The notes under the pieces: model-generated | What the model was told of the DNA's origin: nothing | What the model saw: only the letters and a program-made list of their open reading frames with translations | Database searches by the model: none | From: Cymbomonas tetramitiformis | Lineage: Eukaryota; Chlorophyta; Pyramimonadophyceae; Pyramimonadales; Pyramimonadaceae | Assembly (NCBI GenBank): GCA_001247695.2 | Contig: LGRX02035292.1 | Location: 1-64,000, forward strand | DNA: 64,000 nt | Direction of reading: 5' to 3' | Shown here: positions 30,985-43,224 of the stretch, piece after piece | Layout: every line of letters begins with the position of its first letter | Numbering within the stretch: position 1 is the stretch's first letter | Translations under genes and position numbers: made by a program

Positions 30985-32215
30985 AATATAGTCAGGTACT
31001 AGGCGGATCGATCTCAAAAAGAGATCTCCACTAGGCCATCCGACCGTAGGATCATGTGCGCGACAGTGCTTCGCTTTCTGCGTCCCAACATGCCATGCCA
31101 TAACGCGTGGGTGGCGTCGCGGTGAATGTACGCGACTGCGGTGGCACTGTCATCGTTAGCGTCTAGCATCCGTGAGATCGAAAGTTCGTCTGTGTCGCCC
31201 GTTGGGATTCGCGCTTTGCTGCTGATTAAGTAAGGTAAGGTAAGTACTAGGCGCTGTCGATCACAAATATGCGATCTCCACTAGGCGTCGATCTTTTTGG
31301 ACAGCACGATTAATTACCATGCGATGTTAACATGGATATCGCCATTACATCATATGACCGCAGGATCATGTGCGCGACAGTGCTTCGCTTTTTGCTTCCC
31401 AGCATGCCATGCCATGACGCGCGGGTGGCGTGGTGGTACATAGACGCGACTGTTGTGGCACTGTCATCATTAGCGTCTGGCGATCGTGAGATGGAACATT
31501 CGACTGTATCGCCCGTTGGGATTCGAGCTTTGCTGCTGCTGCTGCTGCCGATTAAGGTACTAGGCGCTGTCGATCACAAATATGCGATCTCCACTAGGCG
31601 TCGATCCTTTTGGACAGCACCATTAATTACCATGCGATGTTAACATGGATATCGCCATTACATCATCTGACCGCAGGATCATGTGCGCGACAGTGCTTTG
31701 CTTTTTGCTTCCTAGCATGCCATGCCATAACGCGTGGGTGGCGTCGTGGTACATACACGCGACTGTGGTGGCACTGTCATCGTCAGCGTCCGGCGATCGT
31801 GAGATGGAACATTCGACTGTATCGCCCGTTGGGATTCGAGCTTTGCTGCTGCTGCTGCTGCTGCTGATTAAGGTAAGTAAGGTACTAGGCGCTGTCGATC
31901 ACAAGTATGCGATCTCCACTAGGCGTCGATCTTTTTGGACAGCACCGTTAATTACCATGCGATGTTAACATGGATATCGCCATTACATCATATGACCGCA
32001 GGATCATGTGCGCGACAGTGCTTCGCTTTTTGCTTCCCAGCATGCCATGCCATAACGCGTGGGTGGCGTCGCGGTACATACACGCGACTGTTGTGGCACT
32101 GTCATCGTTAGCGTCTGGCGATCGTGAGATCGAAAATTCGACTGCGTCGCCCGTTGGGATTCGAGCTTTGCTGCTGCTGCTGCTGCTGATTGACTAAGGT
32201 AAGGTAAGGTAAGGT
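30985..32215 (+). repeat. Four tandem ~315 bp repeats with variable GCT runs
   Basis: AGGATCATGTGCGCGACAGT recurs at 31048, 31362, 31675 and 32000 (spacings 314, 313, 325 bp). Each unit ends in a (GCT)n run of differing length and GTAAGGTAAGG-type pentamers, which are longest at 32195-32221. The three right-hand units each contain an ATG frame (31332, 31645, 31970) starting MDIAITS.DRRIMCATVL and ending in a Leu run encoded by GCT/CTG. Frame ends are shared by repetition, so coding is not implied. Confidence 0.88.
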
Positions 32216-32239
32216 AAGGTAATTTGGTTTGGGTGAAGA

Positions 32240-33297
32240 TTATAAAGGTCAGAGGTATTTACTTCATGCCAAGACGATAAAGGTCAGAGGTAGGTAATTT
32301 GGTCCGGTTCCAAAACATAAGGAGCAGAGGTTAAGACTTTTCGACGACTATTCTTATTATACCGTGCTGGGATGCCCATCATACATGTACCAATCGTCGC
32401 TCCCGCGTCGCGTCGCGGGGGCTCCGCCCCCGCTCCGCTCGCGCTCGCTTTACCATTCGACTGCGATGTGGGTATCTCGATCTGAGGTCTGTCTCGTGTC
32501 TGGGCTGCGACGACAGGAGCGCGATGTCTACGTACAGCGACTAAAAGTGTGAGGAAAGGATGACGTGGCGGCATTCGTCGCATATCCGTTGCATAAAAGC
32601 GGTTAGATCGAAAAATGCAGTTATATGATAGAATCGGTTTGATCGGACGACGTGTTTGAAAAACAGGCTGTATTAGATATGGAACATACATGTAATGTGT
32701 AATGTAAGTTATGGGATGTGGAGAATTGTGTGCTTTTCCATTTTCGGACGAGAGGAATAGATGCACCTTCGGTGCGATCATCGAAGCGTCAACTGCAACG
32801 ATCGACAATGACGAACGCCGCGCCGAACCGCGTCGATTGCAAACGATTCGTCGTTTTACCGTCGGGGCTTCGCAATCCGAAGTTCATCGCTCTGACTGTG
32901 AAACCACCTTTCGCCACATGGAAAATGCACCGGTGACAATCCGTCAAAAATCATATTCATTTCACTTGCACCGTGTGGGTATTCGCGTGGCGTAACGGCG
33001 TGCAACTGTGTCTTCTGCAAGTATGCTTAACCACTTGGATACGCGGCAGAAAAGCGCCGCGATGTGATCGCTCAAATATTCTTTTGATTACGTACCAATT
33101 CAATCAATGAAATGAGCTCGCATATTCGTGGATGTGTGGACGGTCGAATTGAAATCATCGCGTGCATCGCACTACACAGTGTAGCTTGGGTGCATAGTGT
33201 AGCATGACTGAGGCCACCTTCAACTTCTGTAGTTGCTCGTTGTTTGTCCGTTAATAGCAATAGAAGCTGGTAGTTCGTGTTAGACTTTGCGACCACG
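32240..33297. other. Upstream region of the multi-exon gene, no gene recognised
   Basis: Contains a perfect GC-rich palindrome (GGGGGCTCCGCCCCC, about 32417-32431) and otherwise mixed sequence. A promoter for the gene starting at 33298 would lie here, but no clear TATA box or other element can be assigned. Confidence 0.4.
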
Positions 33298-33588
33298 ATG
33301 GCGGCGGATCATAATCATGGGTTTGAAGATGCATCTAATGACATCGAATTATGGTTTCGGGAGCTTGAGGCAGTAGGCAATGAAAGTATGTGGGATGATA
33401 TACTTCGCGCCACCGTAACCTCACGACGCCAGCATGTCTCAGACATTCTGCATAAATTGGCAAAGATCCATGAATACGCATTGCTCGCTGTTGGGTCGCA
33501 TACGTGGATGGTCTTCATGGAAACCCCAAATTTATCGTTACTTCTCAAATTCATGCGACCAAAGTATGACACGCGCGTCAACACAAAG
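33298..33588 (+). CDS. Exon 1 of putative ARM/PH-like multi-exon gene
   Basis: ATG 33298 (CGATGG context) opens 97 codons starting MAADHNHGFEDASNDIELWF and ending DTRVNTK, followed by the donor AAG|GTGAAT at 33589. The product is helical and acidic at the start; it has no signal peptide. Joining codon 97 to the next phase-0 acceptor at 37511 gives an uninterrupted amphipathic helix (NTK + VLEIFVALS), supporting the splice. Function unknown; the overall layout resembles armadillo/HEAT-type scaffold proteins. Confidence 0.6.
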
Positions 33589-35903
33589 GTGAATGCATGA
33601 GGCTTGCAGAACTATATACTTGCGCCTTTCAGTCGCATTTAGGGTTTGCTCGCAAAATCAATCGTAGCTGTTGAGTAGGCGTGCGCGCATGATGTGTAGA
33701 ATATACACTCGTTAATTTACTCGCGTGCTCGACATGTTAATTAGTTAGCAGAAAGAAAAGGCAGACCCCGGTGGAGGATTGGGCGGGGATATAGACACGT
33801 CTTGATCGATGTATCTGACCTTAAAATACCGTATTGCGTCGATCGTTATTTGGCGAATGCTGCGCGCAAGATAATACACATATTCATACCGTATGTGAAT
33901 TCGCGGGTGTGAGTATATCCATGTGACGTATCATGTCGTATAGATAGACATTTCTAGACAACGTTGCTTCAAAAGAAGAGGAGCGCTGAATTGCGTCGAA
34001 CAAAATGGCCCTGCATCCAGTGGAGCTTATTTTAGCCCACATATCTGACGATCGACCAGGTAGTCCCGTCGTCTCGATTCGTCTTGACTTCGTAGATTCT
34101 TGTCCATGACCTGCTTTCCTTCTGCGCTCGCGTATGGCATTTAGTAGGCGGACGTGGTATACTTATCCACATCGTTCGACATGCATCGATCTTTACAACA
34201 TCAGCATGATCTACAAACCGATCGATCGCGCGCGCGAACCTATTTCATGGTTTGCGTTTCATAAGTCACGATGAGAGCGCGTCGAATGGGCGCGTGCTGC
34301 TGGCTGTGTGCGTGTACGTGTGCGTGTGTGCGTGCGCACGCATGGTGAGCGCACCGTTTAAGTCAAGTGAATTATTGTTAAAGTTGAGTGACATCCTGAG
34401 CAAGCTCTCCCTCTCTATATTATCATTTGTGTGTGTGTACTCACATGGGTGGGTACGCGCATATAATGCGGTTGGCTGGGACATTGTGTTTCCTTACATC
34501 GATTCGGAAGGTACAAGTTTCTTCCCCCCGCGGTGGCTGATGCCGTCCTGAAGGTTCCTAGGACCCACTTTTGAGTGATTGTCCCTGCTTTATTGCACGC
34601 TGTGATCATGCGTACGCCATGGCATGGTGTGTGCACAGTACACAATACACCATAAGCACACACACACACACACACACACCGGCGTGGGTACATAGTGCAG
34701 CCGGTCTTCTGTGGCTACGGGGTGCCAAAGGATAAGTCGGTCCAAGGATAAGCACACACACACACACATACTATGCTATACACATTTATTTACCTGAGTC
34801 CTAAATGCTAACCAGACTCGTATATGTTTACTTTATGTGTTTATGGTTGATGTTTTGGAGACTTGTGGAATCAGCATTGATGCAACGGCACTACATACAG
34901 TATTCGTTGTAGGTGTGTATATACCCACATGTTGTTGTCATTCGTCAGTGTCGGGCTCACGGGCTGTCTCATTTTTTACCCATCCCTATCGTTGCATCCC
35001 CCCACGGTGGTGATACCGCCATGATGTTTTGACAGGGCCTAGTCGTTTGTCATAGGTGCTCCTGTCACATTGTGTTGCCTGAATGAGGTGACGTAGGATG
35101 TAGTGAAATATATACATATTTGTTGACATTTTCTATCTGATGCTGTGGTATATCAATATTTCGATTCATAGAACAACCATATGCTATTTCAAAAAGCTTT
35201 GGGTGTGTGTTGGGTTGCTGATTTCTCTAAGATTTCTGTAGTATAGGGCACCTTCGCAGTCCCAGGTTCTGAACAAATTTACATGCAATACCACCGTCAT
35301 GTGCGCGGGGGGGGGAGTGCCCCGCGCACGGATAACACCATCACGCATGCGGGGGCGGGAGTGCCCTGCGCACGGCTAACACCAGCACGCACGCGGGGGC
35401 GGGAGTGCCCCACACACGGACATATCACAGGAAATGTGCCGGTCTGCATCAAACCAACCGCGAACTCATCTTTACATATACTCGAACCCCAGTCTCACAC
35501 ACTCACCTACCGCCCAAAAACGCAAGCACACGCAGATTATTGTGCAAACGGTGTGCAGCATGCGTTAGGAAGCCGTGCCTGCAGCCATACATTTTGTGGC
35601 ATCCTTGGCAAGAGCGGCTTGGAATGCACGAGTCTGCATTAAGCCGACAGCTCAACACACAAAGCTTGCTGATATGAAGGGAACTAGGCCCCCCGATATT
35701 AGCTTGCAACTACGGGGGGGAGGGAGCTCCCGTGGGCTTTAAATATTCGCAGCTAGGGGGTAGAGACCCCCGCCCAAAGTTTTAAGCTTGCAGCTGGGGA
35801 GAACAACTCCCATGTTGTATCTCCCCACCCGTCCCAGGAGAAATCCTCATCCGGCCTTCACCCATGGTATTGAAAGTATTGAATTTGGATAGTGACGAAC
35901 CTT

Positions 35904-36264
35904 GATCTGTAATAGGGTGTCCAGAAGTCCGCAAAGTGCACGTGTCGTCCGGAGGGGAAAGAGGGGGCTCCATTGATCTGTAATAGGGTGTCCAGAAGTC
36001 CAAAAGTGCGCTTGTTGTCCGGAGGGGAAAGAGGGGGCTCCATTGATCTGTAATAGGGTGTCCAGAAGTCCGCAAAGTGCACATGTCGTCCGGAGGGGAA
36101 AAGAGGAGGGGGCTCCATTGATCTGTAATAGGGTGTCCAGAAGTCCGCAAAGTGCGCGTGTCGTCCGGAGGGGAAAGAGGGGGGGTCTCCATTGATCTGT
36201 AATAGTGTGTCCAGAAGTCCGCAAAGTGCGCGTGTCGTCCGGAGGGGAAAGAGGGGGCTCCATT
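35904..36264. repeat. 71 bp minisatellite, five units
   Basis: GATCTGTAATAGGGTGTCCA starts units at 35904, 35975, 36045, 36120 and 36194, ending near 36264. Units differ by small indels in the purine run GGAGGGGAAAGAGGGGG. Confidence 0.9.
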
Positions 36265-36544
36265 GATTTGGTCCTCAGGGTGGGAGGGATCGGAGTGCAT
36301 GATTGTCCTTAGGGAGAGGGGGTTCAACTCAAGCACTAGTTCCTCACCTCCCCCCATAGGACAATAAATGGATCAGCCATAAGTGGGGCAGTCATGGGGT
36401 TAGTGGAGGAGCAGTCGTGGGGGATAATGGACAGTCATGGGGGGTGTCGTCCGGAGGGGCAGCAGTTATGCATGCATGTTGTTGAGGGGCAGTCAATCAT
36501 GGGTTGTGCGGAGGGGCAGTCATGGGGAGTGAGGGGCACACCGA

Positions 36545-36770
36545 ATCACTGCCGCGTGTGTTAGGTCACACTGACTCACTGTACGAATGTTTCGTGTGGT
36601 CATGAGTCACACTGATGACTCACCGTCATGTATGGTGGGTCACACTGATGACTCACCGTCACGTATGGTGGGTCACACTTATGCCTCACTGTTGGGCGTG
36701 GTGGATCACACTGATGACTCACTGTCACGTGTAGTGGGTCACACTCATGACTCACCCCCGTCACTTCACA
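36545..36770. repeat. 33 bp minisatellite
   Basis: GGGTCACACTGATGACTCAC followed by a variable CGTCATGTATGGT recurs five to six times with spacing of about 33-36 bp. Confidence 0.85.
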
Positions 36771-37510
36771 TATATGCTCTATACATACACTCTGTCACAC
36801 CACTCACGGGAACGCAACGTGCACACATGAGCACCTAAATGGCATGTGTGTGTATATATATATATGCCTTGTGTGCTAAGTTGAAAATCTAGTTTGTATT
36901 CCCCCCGCGGTGGTCGATACCGTCCTGAAGTTTTCCAGGGCCCAAGATAATTTTGGGTGCCCCTGTTTGCACGTTACGTTCCCGTGAGTGGCGTGTCAGG
37001 GTGTGTGTGTATATATATATATGCTTTATACTTCCTATCGTACCACGGCATATATATGCACATATATGTGTACCATATGATATATCCATAAACTATGCAT
37101 ATGTATGTATAGAAGCTATGGACTTGTCGTTTTTGAATAATCATAACAACACCATTTAACGTGAGGACAGGTGTAGAGGTGGGTCCACTTGCCATGCACG
37201 ATCTGCAATTGGCATTGCACCTAGTGCACCAATTGCAGCAATTGGTTGCCGTTGATTGAGACACTGGTCGACCCCGCAATCAATGGGATCATATAGATGT
37301 GTACCTTTTATTGTGGAATTGTATACACAAATATCGCGGTTATTATGAAGAAGGTTGTGTTTCTTTCTGCATGAAAAAATAATCATTATATCTCAGCAAT
37401 TAAAATGACGGGCTGCCCGGGAGCCTCATCACACGCGTCCTGCACCCCTTAAACAGCAAGGGCCGTATCTTTTGGTTCATCTTCACGTGTGCCTTTCTGT
37501 TATCATGCAG

Positions 37511-37558
37511 GTGCTCGAGATTTTTGTCGCTTTGTCTGCAAGCCAGGCATGCTGCCAG
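37511..37558 (+). CDS. Exon 2 of the putative ARM/PH-like gene
   Basis: Bounded by ATGCAG|GTGCTC and GCCAG|GTGTGT. Encodes 16 residues, VLEIFVALSASQACCQ, phase 0 on both sides. The following 135 bp intron has no stop in this frame, so it could be retained without a frameshift. Confidence 0.55.
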
Positions 37559-37693
37559 GTGTGTGGATGTGTTGATAAATTATGTGTGCTTGCATGCATG
37601 TCGTGTCTGTGGTTGAGTAGCACGAGATGTGGAACCAAGCATACGATGATACTGCTGCTCGTGCGTGTTGGCGTGTCATCCCTCGTCACGCAG

Positions 37694-37759
37694 GTTCTTG
37701 GGAAGCATGACGAGCTGTGGTCACTCCTGAACATAGCCTTCCATGTGTCCGCTCCTAAG
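37694..37759 (+). CDS. Exon 3 of the putative ARM/PH-like gene
   Basis: Acceptor TCACGCAG|GTTCTT and donor CTAAG|GTGATG. Encodes 22 residues (VLGKHDELWSLLNIAFHVSA...), phase 0, helical. Joined to exon 2 it reads as a continuous pair of helices of the ARM/HEAT type. Confidence 0.55.
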
Positions 37760-38175
37760 GTGATGCTTCTGAGATTTGAACAAGGCGTGGTCTGTGCGCG
37801 TACTGTGTGTAGCGCGTCAGCGTCAGCGGCATTTATAAATATTTAGCATAAGCGTCAACGTCAGCATGCACCTGCACCTTACGCCTCCCTGTACCCGCTT
37901 TCATGTTTGAATCCACAATTCATATATATTCTGGACAATTCATATATTCTGATATATATATATGTATGCGGCCACTGTTGCCGCTGCACAGCACTTCTTA
38001 TGGTACGTATCTGCTTTGGCAATAGCACACCAGTATGACTATACCTGTTTGGACGCAGATATAGTTTGTTCACAGTGCATAAAAATGAGTATATTTCATA
38101 CAGCATTTGTATTTGACTATTAAAAATCAACCCTGGCTTACCACAACGCACTTACCACATGTACCAAACACAGAG

Positions 38176-38295
38176 GTATCCGATGATAGACACAGACTGC
38201 AATTAATATGCGCGACGCTTCTCCCTGCCGGAGAGTGCGGGGCATACAAGGCTGCACTGGCAATGCATGACAGCCGATGGATGTCATCACTGGCA
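38176..38295 (+). CDS. Exon 4 of the putative ARM/PH-like gene
   Basis: Acceptor ACACAGAG|GTATCC and donor TGGCA|GTGAGG, giving 40 phase-0 codons (VSDDRHRLQLICATLLPAGE ... SRWMSSLA). An alternative acceptor lies two bases upstream. The donor lacks the usual G before GT, so this border is less certain. Confidence 0.45.
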
Positions 38296-40271
38296 GTGAG
38301 GAATCTATTGTACAAGGAAGATCGATGCCGTTTTCCATATTTGTATCTTGCTATCTTTGAGCTTGCTATATCTATGGTTATCGAGCATCACACTTGAAAT
38401 GATGACGTCATACCAGCCCATAATGTGATACATATTACACTTGTTTTAGTGTATGCTAGGCCGCGCGCATGTGCGATGGCATCATTCCAGGACCCAGGAC
38501 CGTGTGCAGCATGCCCCTGATTTTGAGTGGACTCTATGGGTTGGTGCTGTTAGCTATATAAGTACAGACTTTGCCCCCGTTATGTATTTCATGTCACATG
38601 TGAAGCTAGCCACGCACGAACTCCCAAATCACGATATCGTCACGATATTGAATTTGGTCATCAACTTTCAGTTTGAGGGCTGTCATCAATTCAATCCTCG
38701 TTAGACCAGTGCTTGACTCACACCGTACTGTGGCAACAAAAAGTATATATTCAGGGAAATGTTCCTTCTACAATTTCTGCAGTAGCTGTTCCATTGCACA
38801 GCATTTACCCAGCAGGGTTTAAGCTGGGAATAACTTATAATAACTACAGGCAGGAGGACTTCAAGCTGGGAATAACTTGCGGTGTCGCCAACAAAAAGTG
38901 TCTTCAATCCCTGCAATATAAATTATGGTGTTCATGAGTGAATCTGCCGCTCAAATTCATCAGAAGGCGCAGCATTTATATAGTATTCATGAATTAAATA
39001 GTTTGTGTCTTATGTGCAGTGTGTCTGAGTGAAAGTCCGCATGTGGTTCACTTTTATATCCGTTGCAACGAGGCATGGCTTTTGGTCCAGTGAGAAGAAA
39101 ATGATCAAGCCGAGTCGGTGACAGACTGCCACTTGTACAGTGCACCTTTTGGGATGTGTTTGCTTGACCGTACTGTGGCTACTGTCCAAATTTGTAGTCC
39201 TGCCACAAGGACCACGCTGTAATGCAATTTTCAGTCCCCGGAGGCGCCTCAATATAGTAGGTCTACAAGTGCTTTGGGGTACATTTATGATTTTACATTT
39301 AGGTCACAAATAAATTATCTATCAAACGTTTTTGACATATTTCTTGGACTCACACCTCTTGAAAAGCCTGTGCTTGAGGATGACGATTTCCGATATTTCA
39401 GCAACCTTGTGGTGGTGCTACTGTCACAAGGACCAACAACAAAGATGCCGCATTAGATCTCTCCTTGAAGGCCCTTTCAGGATTCGGCGACCGGTGTTGG
39501 CAAGTTATTCTCAAGTTGCTCTTTCTGCAGTGTCTTGTCAAAACTTTCATCCGAGGTCATCTTCGCGCTCAAAATATTCGTTGAAGCATCATATGGTGCC
39601 AAAACTCAAACTTGTGTTAAATCATTCAGAATTAATTGGCAATCGATACTACAGCATTGTGCATAATGATCAGGGAAACCGATATTTTGTGCACATCAAG
39701 GTCCCCCAAAATCCAAATGTATGTACGCTTGAATCTCCCGCAGATTGGGCGTCAATATTCCTATCCTTGCAATCTCGCGGAACAACACTTACGCCGCCAG
39801 CGTGTTCAAAATGTCACTCAATTTATTGATGACTTTTCTTTTTATTAGTGAACCTCATTGCATTTAAAACATAATTTCACAAATTCTCTAAATTGTTCTA
39901 TCGACATTGGGACGGGCCGACCTCCAGACAATTAACATTATTGGGACTTGAACTTACTGCCATGTTCGGCATATGCCGATATATCATCGCAATTGCAGGC
40001 TACACCATTGACAATGAGCATGGGTAGCGCAAATGTTCATATTCCTTGCTGTGCTTATGGAGTGCAAAACGAAATGAAAGATAATTTGACAAAATTAAGT
40101 ATTGGTCCTTTTCATAGCGGGATTACCCGTGATTCTGGTCCTATGACAAGGACTTCCGGGCAGTAGCTAATTGTTGCATGTTGTGGTCAGGGTATTGCTT
40201 GTTGCACTTGTTCATGCAAATGCCACTGACAATTGGGTTCATATCGATGATTGTATATATACGACTGGCAG
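38296..40271. other. Intron with AT-rich sequence
   Basis: Frames at 38453-38704 and 39332-39829 were inspected and have no supported exon borders or motifs. A further small exon near 38500-38550 (DRVQHAPDFEWTLW) is possible but its donor is weak. Confidence 0.4.
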
Positions 40272-40496
40272 GTAGTACCAACCTGTGCCATGAACTTGTG
40301 GGGTGCGCTGTGGACGAGCGACGTCGCCAAAGCGTACAGCGTGTTTGTGGAGCACCATGACTCACACGGTTCCACGTTCAAGCATCGGCTGGAACGGCTG
40401 CTCAAGGCGTCCGCATCCGAGGATCCCAACTTGTGCCATGCAGCATGCCACTTACTGGAGATAATCACCGGGCCGTTGCCTGCCACCGATCTGCAG
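40272..40496 (+). CDS. Exon 5 of the putative ARM/PH-like gene
   Basis: Acceptor GACTGGCAG|GTAGTA. 75 codons (VVPTCAMNLWGALW ... STFKHRLERLLKASASEDPN ... HLLEIITGPLPATDLQ), helical and Leu-rich. The best phase-compatible end is CTGCAG|GCATGT, a GC donor; the nearest GT donor (GTGAGG at 40522) would put the next exon into a frame with an early stop. The exon body is convincing; its 3' border is inferred. Confidence 0.6.
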
Positions 40497-40680
40497 GCAT
40501 GTGCCGCGCCTCAAATAACATGTTGGCGTGAGGTGTTGTATATTGGACCATTAATACCAGCAGAAATATGTGGTTTGCCAGCCATCTAGTGTATAATTTC
40601 ACTAGAATGTTGACAAAACTGTTCAACGCGCCTGTGGTATCGTAACGCATTATTACAGTGTACGGTATACATGCATGCAG

Positions 40681-41094
40681 GCACCCCCACCAGCACCAGC
40701 ACCAGCACTGCAAACAGACGATTATTCAAGCAAGCAAGCTACAGCGCCAACGCATGTCTCTGCAGCAAATGTCATGGCTTCCGGCAGCAGCCCTGACCCA
40801 ACGGGCAGCGGCTGCGAGCCCCCGAGCGGAGTACTGTCCCTCACGCCTCTCAAGCTTGTCATAGATCTTGTGGCATCAAAGTCGCGCATAGTCGCCTGCC
40901 GAGCCCTGTCCTTGCTGGGGTGTCTCGGAGCCCGCGGAGCCCTACCGCCAAGCGAGCTGCTGCAGCCTGCACTCATGGCTGGCCGGATGCTGCGTGCGTA
41001 TACCACCTTGGGCATCATGCAGTGGAGCCCATACTTCTTCGTGCTGAAGGACACTTGTCTGTACCAATTCGAGGTTTCAACAAAGTGGTCCAAG
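40681..41094 (+). CDS. Exon 6 of the putative ARM/PH-like gene, with first part of a PH-like domain
   Basis: Acceptor ATGCATGCAG|GCACCC and donor TCCAAG|GTTTGC, 138 phase-0 codons. It begins with a Pro/Ala/Ser-rich linker, continues with an ARM-like helical stretch (LTPLKLVIDLVASKSRIVAC...), and ends with IMQWSPYFFVLKDTCLYQFE. The last motif matches the W..(R/Y)(Y/F)FVL....LYYF opening strands of PH domains. Together with exon 7 it would form one PH-like domain split by a ~7.7 kb intron. Domain identity is by motif only. Confidence 0.65.
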
Positions 41095-41712
41095 GTTTGC
41101 CTCTGCTCCATTTGACTGCAGTCTTCGACTACCCAGCCGGGCGATTCAGAGCCAGGCTTCACAGCAGATTGATCACCGAGACATCACAGCGCATTAAAAC
41201 CAATCATCAGTATAAAGATGTGTTAAACTGCTTCTCGTTATTGTCAGATATAGGCGCCTACATGAGGTGCCCGCCTGACATACAGCAACAAGACGTCTTG
41301 CATATTGTTGATGTTTATATTTGGTGACAGCACGCACAGACTTTGCTTTGAACTCGATCATTGTCCTTCCCTAAAGAAAAAAAACGTATCTACACACATG
41401 ATTGCCCACACGATAAAGCTATTATGTGAGCAAATTGGTCCAGCCGCCGGTGTGCCCGGAGGCACAGCGTGAACCGATTTATCTGTGCGTATGTGTGTGT
41501 CATCGGGAGTAATCTGGGATTGACACGATGACAGTGAAATTGGGCTTGAAATCACGATGCGAATGAGTACCAGATGACCGGGGTATGACAGTATGACACT
41601 ATGACACTATAGTAGTATGACAGTACTGTGGGGTGGTCACCGTGGTACTTAGTCGGACCCCCGGGGAATGGCCGGATTCGCATCAGGATCAGAAAGACGA
41701 TGAAATCGAGTA

Positions 41713-43185
41713 TCAGATGTCACATCGACGGACTAGGGGGTCCTCGTCACTCTGCTGGGGACTGCTGGTGGAGGGGTCGAGGGCGAGTTGGTGGGAGCTC
41801 GGGTGGTTCTCTTCAGGCCTCGCCTCATGAGCTCCAGCTGCCGCCATCTGCTGGGTGTAGCGGAGAGAATTGGCCGAGGAGTCTTCTTCCATTGCCCCGG
41901 GGTCATCAGCGATAGGATGAATGTCCAGACGGGGCGGGTCGCCCTCTGCTTCATGCGCCTTGACAGTGGTCATATGTTGGGTGAAGCAGAGCGAGCTGGA
42001 GGTGGAGGTCTCCTCCGCCACTTCGAGCGAAGGTTGAGCGCGGTCAGGTGGATCTTCAAGGCTTCCTCCCGGGGTGGTCGGCGCGTCAGCTGCGTGCTGC
42101 GAATAGGTCCCCTCCGGAGTGGACCCGTCCAGCTGCGGGGGCGAGAAGGGGGATGTGCCTAGAGGGCTGGGCCCCAGCTTCCTCATCTTGTACTGATGTA
42201 CCGCGTGCAGACTGCACCAGGCACCAGGCAGGCCCACATCCCCTGTCGTCCCTGGTATCGTGCCCACCTCAGTGTCCAGAGTGCAGAGAGATGCCGAAGA
42301 CCTCGCTGCTGCTCTTAGCATACCCTCTTTTCCCCACGGTCTGGTACCGGGGGAAGAGTCAGGGCTCGAGGTTGCGATAGCCTCCAGCTGCTCGGCGGGC
42401 GATAGCTCCCTCCAGGCTGCGTAGAGGTCGGAGGAGCTGATGCCCAAGGGCTCGAGGGCTTGTTGGCGGCCGTCGTGCGAGAGAAGGTGCCACAGTGCCA
42501 TGCGCTGATGACCCTCTCTGCGATCTTGAGGTTCGCGAGCGATACATATTTTCTCCGCCAGCTGGTTGGCGCGGTTTGCGTGCTCCTCTGGTGCTCGGCT
42601 CCCAGAGCGTATGCGACTGTGGGTGCGCTCCCACATCTTGTCCACCAGGGCTTTAGCAGCCTCTGGAGATTTACGCAGAGCTTTGCGGACCTTTTGCATG
42701 GCAACCTCAAGGGGTATGGAGTACAGCTCCCTCTTCCAATGCCACGCAGTCAGCCTCTTCCGCGGATCCGCGAGGTTGGACTGATAGTCCTGTAATGGCA
42801 GTACAGCGCGCGGCTGGGGGCGGGGTTCACGGGGGCTCTCGAGGTTGCCATCCATGACGTGGGGCCTGTGGCGGGGGACTCGCCGGCCCCTCCGACCCTC
42901 GATCATTGCCCGTGTGTATGCAGGGCCGTCATCGAGTGGTAGGGGCGCGTCGTCGAAGGGACCACTCTCTGCAAGGGGGTGGCTGATCAGGTCATCCCCC
43001 GGTAGTGGTGGGGCACCAGCTGAGCGGTAGGTGTGTCGCAGGCGTGTACCAGAGGCGAAGGCCACACTCTTGGGATGGGGTCGATGGCCCCAGGGATCTC
43101 TGCGTCCTCGTGCGCGTCGGGGTTCTTCTGGTTCTGACCGCTTCTCCTGGGCGGAGAGGGTCTGGTCGCCAGGGGGTGACCTCAC
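41713..43185 (-). CDS. Last frame of gag-like element copy B, function unknown
   Basis: About 490 reverse codons, in the same frame as the zinc-knuckle segment and separated from it only by TGA 43225-43227 plus 13 codons. Contains a charged helical region (LTAWHWKRELYSIPLEVAMQ, VRKALRKSPEAAKALVDKMW) and, near the end, two related segments (SLCFTQHMTTVKAHEA and SLRYTQQMAAAGAHEA). No enzyme motif of protease, reverse transcriptase or integrase. It probably was translated as a continuation of gag by readthrough or before the stop arose. Confidence 0.5.
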   Translation of the reverse strand: MRSPPGDQTLSAQEKRSEPEEPRRARGRRDPWGHRPHPKSVAFASGTRLRHTYRSAGAPPLPGDDLISHPLAESGPFDDAPLPLDDGPAYTRAMIEGRRGRRVPRHRPHVMDGNLESPREPRPQPRAVLPLQDYQSNLADPRKRLTAWHWKRELYSIPLEVAMQKVRKALRKSPEAAKALVDKMWERTHSRIRSGSRAPEEHANRANQLAEKICIAREPQDRREGHQRMALWHLLSHDGRQQALEPLGISSSDLYAAWRELSPAEQLEAIATSSPDSSPGTRPWGKEGMLRAAARSSASLCTLDTEVGTIPGTTGDVGLPGAWCSLHAVHQYKMRKLGPSPLGTSPFSPPQLDGSTPEGTYSQHAADAPTTPGGSLEDPPDRAQPSLEVAEETSTSSSLCFTQHMTTVKAHEAEGDPPRLDIHPIADDPGAMEEDSSANSLRYTQQMAAAGAHEARPEENHPSSHQLALDPSTSSPQQSDEDPLVRRCDI

Positions 43186-43224
43186 TTCTCCGTAGGGCAG
43201 GGTCGAAGACTGGTCGCCGGCCAG

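Larger units (their letters stand above)
33589..37510. other. Intron 1 with minisatellites and interspersed repeats
   Basis: Starts GTGAAT, ends CATGCAG. It holds (CA)n at 34660-34680, GC-rich triplicate repeats at 35300-35420, a 71 bp minisatellite, a 33 bp minisatellite, and copies of the short interspersed repeat at about 34523, 35000 and 36901. A possible extra 24 bp phase-0 exon (acceptor TATTTTAG, 34036-34059, donor GTAGTC) is too short to support. Confidence 0.5.

Noticed and set aside
34036..34059. 24 bp micro-exon (PTYLTIDQ)
   Set aside because: It has a good acceptor and phase, but exon 1 joins exon 2 well without it and 24 bp is too little evidence.
35904..36264. CRISPR-like array
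   Set aside because: Units are contiguous with no unique spacers, and the genome is eukaryotic. The same holds for the 40, 47, 183 and 475 bp arrays.
39332..39829. 165-codon forward frame as an exon
   Set aside because: No matching splice borders, no domain, and two competing frames in AT-rich intron sequence.
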